This document shows, in pieces, positions 9,022 through 16,641 of a DNA stretch of 58,852 bases; positions within the stretch are counted from its first letter, which is position 1; each line of letters starts with the position of its first letter. This DNA comes from Mobilitalea sp. (GTDB lineage Bacteria; Bacillota_A; Clostridia; Lachnospirales; Lachnospiraceae). The stretch is from assembly GCA_029974875.1 (NCBI GenBank), contig JARKQP010000256.1, forward strand, positions 1 through 58,852, written 5' to 3'. The translations under genes were made by a program, and so were the position numbers. The notes beneath the pieces are model-generated. The model saw nothing but the letters and a program-made list of their open reading frames with translations. It was not told the origin of the DNA and searched no databases.

Positions 9022-10866
9022 ATGAGAATGAAAAAGCGATTGGCACGAATAACGGCATTCATACTAATAGCCGCTTCTTTGAGCGGGTGTACAAAGAATA
9101 TTGAGAATGCTTCGAACAGGCAGCAGCCCACCGCAGCCTCAGCAAGGAAAACTAAAGAGAAAGCGGCGGCTCCGTCAGAGAAAAGTGTTAGCTCCGCAGC
9201 AGAGGCGGCCTCCAGATTCCCCACGATAGCCATAAACCCTAATCCCAGCATAGAAGGTGGAACCCTAAAGGTTGCCCTCGTCTCCAGCTCCGCCTTCACC
9301 GGGGTTTTGAACCCCTGCTTTTATGAGGATAATTACGATGCCCAACTCCTTGGTTGGTTTTCCGAAAGCCTGCTCAGCTTTGATGAAAATTTTATCGCTG
9401 ACCAGGATGGGGCTGCTACCTATGATTATAATGTTAAGGAAAAGACGGTGACCCTGCATATGAGGGCCGGTGTTAAGTGGCAGGATGGGAAACCGGTCAC
9501 TTTAGATGATTTGGTATTTGCTTATGAGGTGATTTGTAATAAGGATTATGGGGGCTTCCGTTTTAATGAAACCTTTGCGAATGTCATCGGGGTGGAGGAG
9601 TACCATTCCGGTAAAGCTGATACAATATCGGGTCTAAAGCTATCGGAGGATGGGATGGCCCTGGTGATACATTTTAAAGAGTTCTATCCTTCCATTCTTG
9701 CCGGAGGCTTCTGGACCAATCCGATTCCAAGACATTACTATGGGGATATTGCGGTTAAGGATATGGCTGCAGATGGGAAAACACGCAGTTATCCCATTGG
9801 CTTTGGACCCTTTAAGGTGAAGAATATTGTGCCGGGTGAATCGGTGGAATTCGAGGGATTTAGTGGCTACTGGAGAGGAAAACCTAAGCTGGATGGCGTG
9901 ATAGTCACTGTTGTAAAGCCTGAATTGGTACCGGCAGCCATGAAGGAAGGCAAATTTGATATAGCAGAATTTTCAACACAGCAATACCAGTATTATATGG
10001 AGCCGGCAAATTACAAGTACCTTGGGCAGATACAGACAGCGTTTAGCTATACCGGCTTTAAATTAGGAAAATGGGATGCAAAGAAGAATGAAAATATCTA
10101 TAACCCGGATGCAAAGCTGGCGGATGTAAGGCTTCGTCAGGCAATCGGATATGCGGTGGATAATCAGGCCATTGCAGAGCATTTATATCATGGGCTGCGT
10201 TTTCTTGCAACCACAGTCATAACACCAAGGCATACGGCATATCAAAACACTCAGCTGAAAGGGTATGTATATGATCCGGAAAAGGCGAAGCGGCTCCTTG
10301 ATAAAGCCGGCTATCAGGATGTGGACGGTGACGGATATCGGGAGACACCGGATGGTGAAAAGCTTACAATAACCTGGGCAACGATGGATGGTGAAAATGC
10401 GGACATAATCGCACAGTTTAAAATCCAATGCTGGAAAGAGGTAGGCCTCCGTGTCAAATTATATCATGGACGCCTTACTGAGTTTAATGCATTCTATGAA
10501 GCTGTGGAAGGGGATGACCCGGCCATCGATATGTATGATGCGGCATGGAGTACAGGATATAATCCGAACCCCTCCGTATTATGGGGACGTAATTCTGCGG
10601 CAAACTACACCAGATACACCAGTGATAGCTTTGACGCCATTATCAGCGGTATTTCCTCCGGGAAAGCCTGGGAGGATGCTTTTCTGTCGCAGAAATACAA
10701 GGAATGGCAGGAAGCCTTCTTTAAGGAAGCCCCGGCAATTCCTACATTATGGAGGATTGAACTGGTTGCTGTAAACAACCGTGTAAAGAACTATGAGGAT
10801 ATATCAAATGATATTAAGCAAACCTACCATTTGATTGAATTAACCGCCAAAGAGCCGATAAAATAA
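9022..10866 (+). CDS. Oligopeptide-type ABC transporter substrate-binding lipoprotein
   Basis: The 614-residue receptor has a lipoprotein signal peptide with lipobox LSGC (Cys near residue 23) and a Ser/Ala/Lys-rich linker of about 40 residues. The body is an SBP_bac_5 domain (VLNPCFYEDNYDAQLLGWFSESLLSFDE; MRAGVKWQDGKPVTLDDLVFAYE). It is exported, lipidated and anchored outside the membrane, where it delivers ligand to the permease pair. It is the last gene of the operon, 22 bp after dppC, with GGGAGGGGAGAGAG upstream of the ATG. Length is at the long end for the family. Downstream, CAGCA/TGCTG can form a small hairpin near 10870-10886 without a U-tract, so a terminator is not certain. Confidence 0.9.
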   Translation: MRMKKRLARITAFILIAASLSGCTKNIENASNRQQPTAASARKTKEKAAAPSEKSVSSAAEAASRFPTIAINPNPSIEGGTLKVALVSSSAFTGVLNPCFYEDNYDAQLLGWFSESLLSFDENFIADQDGAATYDYNVKEKTVTLHMRAGVKWQDGKPVTLDDLVFAYEVICNKDYGGFRFNETFANVIGVEEYHSGKADTISGLKLSEDGMALVIHFKEFYPSILAGGFWTNPIPRHYYGDIAVKDMAADGKTRSYPIGFGPFKVKNIVPGESVEFEGFSGYWRGKPKLDGVIVTVVKPELVPAAMKEGKFDIAEFSTQQYQYYMEPANYKYLGQIQTAFSYTGFKLGKWDAKKNENIYNPDAKLADVRLRQAIGYAVDNQAIAEHLYHGLRFLATTVITPRHTAYQNTQLKGYVYDPEKAKRLLDKAGYQDVDGDGYRETPDGEKLTITWATMDGENADIIAQFKIQCWKEVGLRVKLYHGRLTEFNAFYEAVEGDDPAIDMYDAAWSTGYNPNPSVLWGRNSAANYTRYTSDSFDAIISGISSGKAWEDAFLSQKYKEWQEAFFKEAPAIPTLWRIELVAVNNRVKNYEDISNDIKQTYHLIELTAKEPIK

Positions 10867-10967
10867 GGAAGCAGCAATTTTCTGCTGTTCTGCCAAAGGC
10901 GGCAAATGCCGGTACATGCCTGGGTTAGGGGCTGTGTATCGGCTTTTGTCATGCCAAAACGTAGGTT

Positions 10968-11029
10968 TGTGGATTAAAACAAACAATAATTTCCAATTAT
11001 CCACACTATCCACAATATGCTGTGGATAA
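10968..11029. promoter_or_regulatory. DnaA-box cluster I
   Basis: Two consensus DnaA boxes are present: TTATCCACA at 10997-11005 on the plus strand and its complement at 11021-11029. A one-mismatch box, CTATCCACA, directly abuts the first at 11006-11014, and a further near-box (TGTGGATTA) lies at 10968-10976. The 13-mer TAATTTCCAATTA flanks the group as direct repeats at 10987-10999 and 11037-11049. The cluster lies between the peptide transporter operon and the CsxC-like gene. DnaA could regulate or be titrated here. The rest of the 10867-11213 gap shows no gene. Confidence 0.6.
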
Positions 11030-11213
11030 AATACAGTAATTTCCAATTAATAAAAAGTGATAATGTTACAATAATTCTGATCTTCCATTAGACTGGTGCC
11101 ATTACATCCGAAAATTCTCCATATTTCTCTATAATATGAACAATTTCGAGTAATGAGAATAATATGTATTAGGATATTACATGGGTATCCAATCTAGAAA
11201 AGGAGAGTTCAAT

Positions 11214-12044
11214 ATGAATAACAGTAGTAAAGATCATAGTGCAAAGGTAGTAAGCTCAGAAGCTTATGTAAGCACGAATTGTGATACAGAATCAGGATGC
11301 AATGCTGGAATTATTCAGTCCGATACACTTTCCGCCGCAGATAATTATCCCTGGTATGGCGGAGATTTTAAGATCCCTAAGGTGCTCGCTGAATTCGTTA
11401 TCCAGATAGATACGGAAGCAAAAATCAGATTAAATGAGCCCGCCTACGAAATCAAACGCATTGAAAAACAGGTATTTTTAACACAATGCAGATTTATAGC
11501 CGGAACGGATAAAGTATTTTTAGAGGGCTACATCAGAAAGAACATCGAGTACGCAGCAAGAACCTGTACAAATACAAAAGGCTCCGGAATCGGTGGTACA
11601 ATTAAGGATACAACCGTACATGTTCCTTTCAGGGCGTATACAAGGGTGGATTTCAAGGGAAATAAGCCATATATCAGGCCGAATTTGCCACCTGTGGTAG
11701 CAAGATACTTTGATGAAAAACGGATGGGTAAGGATATCAGGGAAGCTGACAGGTCCGAGGTTGAGATCTTCAATGAGCCCGTTTATTGCGAGCTGGAGTG
11801 GTCTGCAGTATTTGATGCAGATATAGATGCAAAGGGTACTCCGATCCAGGGCTTCAAGAATGAAGAGGAATTCCAGGAATTCACGGACAAATCCGTTGTA
11901 TATCTGTGCATCAAGCTGCTCCAGAAACAGCAAATCTGCTGGCCGGGACCAAAACCGCCGCATCCATGTGAATTAGAAGAATACAAATCCCCCATGGATG
12001 TACCCTGGAACTTTCCAAGCACGGACTTTACCCAGTATAAATAA
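11214..12044 (+). CDS. CsxC-like / SPOCS-type spore surface protein
   Basis: This 276-residue protein has no signal peptide or membrane span. After a Ser/Asn/Cys-containing N-terminus, the segment from about residue 55 (PKVLAEFVIQIDTEAKIRLN, VFLTQCRFI, KVFLEGYIRKNIEY, TVHVPFRAYTRVDF) matches my memory of clostridial exosporium CsxC-like proteins and of the SPOCS/DUF3794 fold of sporulation proteins. The pattern is a beta-strand domain ending in a VPF motif. A short ORF extension begins at 11181, but AAAGGAGAG is placed for the ATG at 11214. Family assignment is from memory, not from a search. If right, it is made in the mother cell and assembled on the spore. Confidence 0.55.
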   Translation: MNNSSKDHSAKVVSSEAYVSTNCDTESGCNAGIIQSDTLSAADNYPWYGGDFKIPKVLAEFVIQIDTEAKIRLNEPAYEIKRIEKQVFLTQCRFIAGTDKVFLEGYIRKNIEYAARTCTNTKGSGIGGTIKDTTVHVPFRAYTRVDFKGNKPYIRPNLPPVVARYFDEKRMGKDIREADRSEVEIFNEPVYCELEWSAVFDADIDAKGTPIQGFKNEEEFQEFTDKSVVYLCIKLLQKQQICWPGPKPPHPCELEEYKSPMDVPWNFPSTDFTQYK

Positions 12045-12119
12045 AGAATCAGGAAGACGCACGGATTAATTCATAATTTTTTAAAGTCCTCTGCACTTAT
12101 ATCCCTTAAACAATAAAAA

Positions 12120-12161
12120 GACGCGTCGCATAATAACCTGAAAGTTATTCTGTGACGCGTC
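12120..12161 (-). terminator. Strong hairpin terminator oriented on the minus strand
   Basis: An 18-bp stem with one mismatch (outer arms GACGCGTC) and a 6-nt loop is followed by TTTTTATT on the minus strand, but only by CCTTC on the plus strand. No annotated gene is transcribed towards it on the minus strand. It would fit an antisense RNA crossing the small ORF at 12181-12276. It could also serve as a weak terminator for the CsxC-like gene. Confidence 0.6.
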
Positions 12162-12180
12162 CTTCACAAGAGGGGGAGTT

Positions 12181-12276
12181 ATGAAAAAATCTATGTTAAT
12201 TATACTTGTATGCTTGTCGAAGCCAGTCACCACATTAGCGGTGGTGGCTTCTTATCCATGTCAATCAATGTATTAA
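12181..12276 (+). CDS. Small hydrophobic peptide, possible type I toxin
   Basis: A 31-codon ORF begins with ATG nine nt after GAGGGGGAG, a very strong ribosome site. The peptide starts MKKSMLIILVCLSKPV: two lysines, then a short hydrophobic run. The same DNA at 12219-12252 forms a hairpin (GAAGC...CACCAC with GTGGTG..GCTTC). A strong minus-strand terminator lies immediately upstream (12120-12161), which would suit an antisense RNA antitoxin. I do not recognise the peptide family. It may instead be a chance ORF in a structured RNA. No clean promoter was seen on either strand. Confidence 0.35.
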   Translation: MKKSMLIILVCLSKPVTTLAVVASYPCQSMY

Positions 12277-12505
12277 GATGTTCCTGTTTGCTGCTTCATC
12301 TTATGTTTAAAGTATAACCAATAATTGTGACCAAAGTATGCAGAAAAAGTGAAGAAACTGTGTCTGAATTATAATAATAAAATAAAGTGGTTTTATTTTT
12401 TTTTAATCAAGAATGAAGCTGGGACTGGAATCATATGATGATATAGGACAAAGAATCATACTGCCGATGGACAAGTGGAGCAAGAAATGGAAAGGAGACG
12501 ATTTG

Positions 12506-12799
12506 GTGGAGGTTATATCGCAATATGTGGTAATCATTGTATTAGCAATTTGCCTATGCTTGGGATATATCATAAAGCACAGTATCACGGTGATTCCCAA
12601 CAAATACATACCGCTTATTATGGCAATCGTTGGTACAATCCTCAATGTGTGGATCAGTGGATGGACATTTTCTCCGGAGATTCTGCTGGGAGGCTTGGCG
12701 AGCGGTCTGGCAAGCACAGGAACCTATGAAATGGTAACGAATATCACGGGGAAAAAGAGCGCGGGAGAAGAGGCGCTGGAAGACATGGTAAAAAATTGA
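12506..12799 (+). CDS. Phage holin family protein (Phage_holin_5_2 / Hol44 type)
   Basis: The product has a first membrane span at about residues 6-25 (YVVIIVLAICLCLGYII), the motif IPNKYIPLIMAIVGTILNVW, then SPEILLGGLASGLASTGTYE. These are hallmarks of the clostridial Hol44-type holins. Such proteins permeabilise the membrane for phage endolysins. The open frame runs back to an ATG at 12413, but GGAG lies 8 nt before a GTG at 12506 (TTG at 12503 is equally possible), giving 97 residues. No endolysin or other phage gene is adjacent. It could be a phage remnant or a domesticated holin. A good terminator follows. Confidence 0.75.
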   Translation: MEVISQYVVIIVLAICLCLGYIIKHSITVIPNKYIPLIMAIVGTILNVWISGWTFSPEILLGGLASGLASTGTYEMVTNITGKKSAGEEALEDMVKN

Positions 12800-12830
12800 G
12801 CAGAAGAGCTGTTATGTTTGCTGGATGCAA

Positions 12831-12869
12831 AAAGGAAGGACTATTGCCTGTAAAAAGTCCTTCCTTTTT
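12831..12869 (+). terminator. Terminator after the holin gene
   Basis: AAAGGAAGGACT pairs with AGTCCTTCCTTT around a 13-nt loop, followed by TTTTT. The symmetry also gives A-runs on the left side, so it can act in both directions. Confidence 0.8.
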
Positions 12870-12979
12870 GTGTTGCTTTAAAGTATAATTTAGCTTTTTT
12901 TACTATAATAATTGTGCAATCATTGTATAGGATTCTTATATAGTAAAATGGAACCAGAATGAATGTTCGGATGAATGTA

Positions 12980-13008
12980 TTGCAGAAAGAGAAAATTTTG
13001 GTTATAAT
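12980..13008 (+). promoter_or_regulatory. Sigma-A promoter for the SbcD/YhaN-like genes
   Basis: TTGCAG and TATAAT are separated by exactly 17 bp. Transcription would start near 13015, about 87 nt before the ATG at 13102. The rest of the gap at 12870-13101 shows only AT-rich sequence. Confidence 0.55.
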
Positions 13009-13101
13009 GTTCACGATAAGCAGATTTCGAGTTACTGGCCTGCGTATGCAGATTCCCGTCTGAGTCTGGCATACCAATCTCCATTTTAAGAAGGAGGAAC
13101 C

Positions 13102-14181
13102 ATGAAATTCATACATATCGCAGACATACATCTGGGGGCAGTTCCGGATTCCAGTAAACCTTGGGGAGCTCTCAGGGAGAAGGAGATCTGGGACAGCTTT
13201 AGGAGCATCATAGATCAATGTAACGAAGAAAGGGTGGGGCTGCTGCTCATCGCGGGAGATATGTTCCATAAGCAGCCGCTGCTGCGGGAATTAAAGGAGG
13301 TAAATTATCTCTTTGGAAAATTAGAAACAGCACAGGTGGTTTTAATGGCAGGAAACCATGACTACATTGGGGCCCGCTCTTATTATCAGGGGTTTGCCTG
13401 GAATGAAAAGGTCCATATGTTTCCCACGGAGGAATTTGAGGCTTTTGAATTTCCGGAGCTTCAGACGGTTGTTTATGGCTTTAGCTATTGTAACCGGGAT
13501 ATTACGCAGGCCCGCTATGATGATGCAAAGCCGGAGCAGAACAACCAAATCAACATCCTTCTTGCCCATGGGGGCGATGAAAGGGATATTCCCATGAACC
13601 GCAGGAAGCTGTTGGAGGCCGGCTTTGATTACATTGCCCTGGGGCACATCCATAAGCCGGAGATTATATCGGAGAAAATGGCCTACGCAGGCTCCCTTGA
13701 ACCCATCGATAAAAATGAAACCGGTGAACGGGGGTATATTCTCGGTGAGATCGTGAAGGATCAGCAGGGAGGGAATAAGACTGCAATACGCTTTATCCCC
13801 AGCTCCGCGAGGGAGTATAAACGGATAGAATTGAATGTAACACCGGATACAACAAAGAGCTCCCTCCTTGACCAGACAAGGGAATTAATCCGTACCCTTG
13901 GGGAACAGCATATCTATTCCTTCCGTATCCAAGGGCTGAGGGATGAATTAATACATTTTGATAAGGAAGCATTAAAGTCCCTGGGGAATATCCTTGAGGT
14001 AGAGGATGAATCCGTCCCGGACTATGACTTTGAAGCTCTATCCCGGGAAAATGAAGGTAATCTGATAGGACTTTTCATCAAAAAGATCATGGAGACCACA
14101 CAGCAGGATGAAATAGCTAAGAAAGCGCTCTATTATGGAATCGAGGCGCTTCTTGGCTCCAGTGTACCGACACGCTCATAA
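13102..14181 (+). CDS. SbcD/YhaO-like metallophosphoesterase (DNA repair nuclease)
   Basis: The 359-residue product carries the calcineurin-type metal motifs in order: IADIHLG (D8, H10), LIAGDMF, MAGNHDYIG, LLAHGG and ALGHIHKP. These match the Mn-dependent nuclease of Mre11/SbcD and B. subtilis YhaO. It would act with an SMC-like ATPase on DNA ends. The expected partner, a YhaN/SbcC-like protein, is the next gene, though a 116-bp palindrome lies between. The start is well supported by AAGGAGGAACC before the ATG. It lacks the long capping C-terminus of E. coli SbcD and is closer to the YhaO length. Confidence 0.85.
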   Translation: MKFIHIADIHLGAVPDSSKPWGALREKEIWDSFRSIIDQCNEERVGLLLIAGDMFHKQPLLRELKEVNYLFGKLETAQVVLMAGNHDYIGARSYYQGFAWNEKVHMFPTEEFEAFEFPELQTVVYGFSYCNRDITQARYDDAKPEQNNQINILLAHGGDERDIPMNRRKLLEAGFDYIALGHIHKPEIISEKMAYAGSLEPIDKNETGERGYILGEIVKDQQGGNKTAIRFIPSSAREYKRIELNVTPDTTKSSLLDQTRELIRTLGEQHIYSFRIQGLRDELIHFDKEALKSLGNILEVEDESVPDYDFEALSRENEGNLIGLFIKKIMETTQQDEIAKKALYYGIEALLGSSVPTRS

Positions 14182-14183
14182 TC

Positions 14184-14299
14184 AGGCTAACAGTGCTGAA
14201 TATCTTGTCATCCACTGCGTTGTCGTCAGCCGGCGTAGGAACCACTACGCCTCCCTCCTCCGCCTTGCGGAGTGATAAAATATTCAGCACTGTTAGCCT
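14184..14299. repeat. 116-bp palindromic element
   Basis: The outer arms are a perfect 20-bp inverted repeat (14184-14203 and 14280-14299). Inside, the halves continue to match imperfectly and close on GGCGTAG/CTACGCC around a 6-nt loop. The whole element can fold into one long hairpin and begins 2 nt after the SbcD-like stop codon. It has no U-tract. It resembles a dispersed MITE- or REP-type repeat more than a terminator. Confidence 0.75.
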
Positions 14300-14358
14300 A
14301 AAAATGACCAGGACACCACACTAGGAATTAATCTGGTTTCGAAAGGTAAGGTAAATAA

Positions 14359-16452
14359 ATGCTTTTAAGAAGGCTAAAATTAAATTACTTCGGCCGTTTC
14401 CATAATAAAGAGATTGAGCTGAAGCCGGGGATTAACCTGATCTATGGGGAAAATGAAGCCGGGAAATCAACCCTTCATACCTTTATTAAGGGCATGTTAT
14501 TTGGGATAGAGCCGATGAGGGGCAGGGGCGCAGCCACGAAGGATGATATCTATCATAAGTATCTTCCCTGGGAGTATCCGCAGGGCTATAGCGGAAGCCT
14601 GGAGCTGGAGCAGGAGAACAAGGTATATCAGCTGCAGCGGAGCTTCCATGCAAAGGATAAGAGTTTTTCTATCCTCGATCTTGCCACCGGTCGGGAAATA
14701 AAGCCGGTGGAAGGGACGGTCCTGGATCTGGTTCCCGGCTTGACCGAGGCCACCTTTAAAAATACAGTTAGCGTAGAGCAATTAAAAGCCTCCACGGATG
14801 CAGAGCTGGCAGCGCAGATGCAGAATTACATCGCAAACCTGTCCCTTGCAAAAAGCCAGGAAGTGGATGTGGTAAAGGCATTACAGCTATTATCGGAGAA
14901 AAGAAAGCTCCATGACGGGAGCCGGACAATGGAGGAAATAAAAAAAGTTCAGCAATTAATTGAAAATGGCCTTGCAATGGAAGACAAATTGGACCGGCTA
15001 ACGTTTCAGTTAAAGGAACTACAAGCAGAGGAACATCAGTTAACAGAAGTAAAGAATGCATTAGGGACTGTGGCAGACCCCGGGGAGGAGGAGCGGATGC
15101 TGCAGCTTCCGGCAATTCTGGAAAAATACCGTTCCTATCAAAGGGCTTCGGAGCAGCTGAGGCAGCTTGAAGACCAATATCAGGTATTGCTGGATAAGAT
15201 GGGGCAATTAGAGATGGGCGAAGGGGAGCCGGAGGAACTGAAGGATGATATCAAAAGGCTGGAGCAGTTAAAGCACAAGGGGCTGGAGTTGGAACATTTC
15301 CAGCTTCAATTGCAGCAGGAAAAAGCAAGGCTCCATAAAAACACCAGAAAAATATTAATGATAAGCTTTGGCCCTATCATAATATTAATAACAGGGGTGA
15401 TCCTTATTCTTGGAGCCCGGCTCCAGAGCCTCCTGCCCATAGCCGCCCTGATTGGCTTAGGAGCTGTAGCATATCTTATTTTGAACAGATCCATGGAACG
15501 GAAAAGGCTTGACCTTCGTCAAAGAGAATATGAGCAGGACAGGCAAAGAACCCTGACTGAGGCAGGAATCAAGGAACTGTTATTAAAGTACCGGATCAGT
15601 CAACCGGAGGAGCTTTCCGGAAGGCAGGAAAAAGCTATGATGAAGCATATGTCCATAGGGCACCTGACTCAGCAGAAAAAAGAATTTGAGCAGCGTATCC
15701 GGGAGCTTGAGGATCATAACGACCTGCTTTACGAAGCCGTTATGAAGTACATACAGTATTTTCTTAAGGAAGATGAATTAAATGATGATTCCATACAAAG
15801 GCTACAAGAAGAGGTAGCTCACAGAAGGCAGGAAGCCTTGGGGAAAGGAAGGGAAATTGACAAGCAGCTGAACGGGTGCAGGCTTCTGACCGAGAAGCTG
15901 AGCTGGGAAATCACATCCCTGGAAGCAAATGAGGAAGAGCTTCTTAGGAATAGGGAGCTGTATAAGGAACTGCTGCAGAGACAGAGGGAGGATTTTGTGG
16001 AACTGGAGGCTATCAAGCTGGCCCAGGCCACCATCCAGGAGCTGGCCACCGATATCCATGATTCCTTCGGGCAGCAGTTAAATACGGCTGCCTCACAGAT
16101 CATCCGGGAGGTTACGAAGGAGAAGTACAAGGATTTAAAAATCGATGAGAAATTAAATGTTAAGGTAGGGTGGGATGGCTCTTATATCCAGCTTGACAGG
16201 TTAAGTGCCGGAACCATGGATCAGATTTATCTTGCCTTAAGGCTTGCGGTAGCAGACCTTCTTCTGGGGAGGGACCAGGCTCCTTTGATCCTGGATGACA
16301 GCTTTGCCCTATATGATGATTCCAGGGTGAAAGCAGCCTTAGAAGGGCTGGCAAAGAGGAGACAGATTATATTATTTACTTGTCACAAAAGGGAGGAGGC
16401 CCTGTTACAGGAGCTGGGACTGACCTATCACCTGGTTGACCTTTCAAAGTGA
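14359..16452 (+). CDS. YhaN/SbcC-like AAA ATPase with central membrane segments
   Basis: The 697-residue protein has an N-terminal ABC/SMC-type half (LKLNYFGRFHNKEIELKPG, Walker A GENEAGKST) and long coiled-coil stretches. Two close hydrophobic segments lie near residues 332-372 (ILMISFGPIIILITGVILIL; LLPIAALIGLGAVAYLIL). The C-terminal half contains the signature LSAGTMDQIYLALRLA and Walker B LILDDSF. The layout is that of B. subtilis YhaN, which is longer (about 960 residues). The partner is the SbcD/YhaO-like nuclease upstream. Membrane segments inside the coiled coil suggest a membrane-tethered DNA processing complex. No strong ribosome site precedes the ATG; AAAGGTAAGG is the best. Confidence 0.82.
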   Translation: MLLRRLKLNYFGRFHNKEIELKPGINLIYGENEAGKSTLHTFIKGMLFGIEPMRGRGAATKDDIYHKYLPWEYPQGYSGSLELEQENKVYQLQRSFHAKDKSFSILDLATGREIKPVEGTVLDLVPGLTEATFKNTVSVEQLKASTDAELAAQMQNYIANLSLAKSQEVDVVKALQLLSEKRKLHDGSRTMEEIKKVQQLIENGLAMEDKLDRLTFQLKELQAEEHQLTEVKNALGTVADPGEEERMLQLPAILEKYRSYQRASEQLRQLEDQYQVLLDKMGQLEMGEGEPEELKDDIKRLEQLKHKGLELEHFQLQLQQEKARLHKNTRKILMISFGPIIILITGVILILGARLQSLLPIAALIGLGAVAYLILNRSMERKRLDLRQREYEQDRQRTLTEAGIKELLLKYRISQPEELSGRQEKAMMKHMSIGHLTQQKKEFEQRIRELEDHNDLLYEAVMKYIQYFLKEDELNDDSIQRLQEEVAHRRQEALGKGREIDKQLNGCRLLTEKLSWEITSLEANEEELLRNRELYKELLQRQREDFVELEAIKLAQATIQELATDIHDSFGQQLNTAASQIIREVTKEKYKDLKIDEKLNVKVGWDGSYIQLDRLSAGTMDQIYLALRLAVADLLLGRDQAPLILDDSFALYDDSRVKAALEGLAKRRQIILFTCHKREEALLQELGLTYHLVDLSK

Positions 16453-16489
16453 CAGAATGCCTGATCATAGGTATTTCCAGAAACCCTTT

Positions 16490-16592
16490 GTATGCATTTG
16501 GCGTAAAAGCATCTAGAAAGATTGTGTGCATTTTGGCGTAAAATTATCTAGAAAGATTGTGTGCATCCGGTGCAGAATTATCCGGAAAAATT
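16490..16592. repeat. Three imperfect 34-35 bp tandem repeats
   Basis: Units at 16490-16523, 16524-16558 and 16559-16592 each begin GTRTGCAT and end AAAGATT or AAAAATT. Units 1 and 2 are nearly identical, and unit 3 has diverged. The array ends about 40 bp before the ribosome site of the penicillin-binding protein gene, so it probably lies in that gene's leader. Confidence 0.75.
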
Positions 16593-16641
16593 GTGTGTAA
16601 GGGAAGTTTTAGGGAGTATCCCAAGGCGAATGGAGGGAATT

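Noticed and set aside
11520..11963. 147-residue minus-strand open frame
   Set aside because: It lies wholly inside the CsxC-like gene, lacks a ribosome site and has no recognisable domain.
12841..13269. 142-residue minus-strand open frame
   Set aside because: It spans the holin terminator, the promoter and the start of the nuclease gene, with composition expected of a shadow frame.
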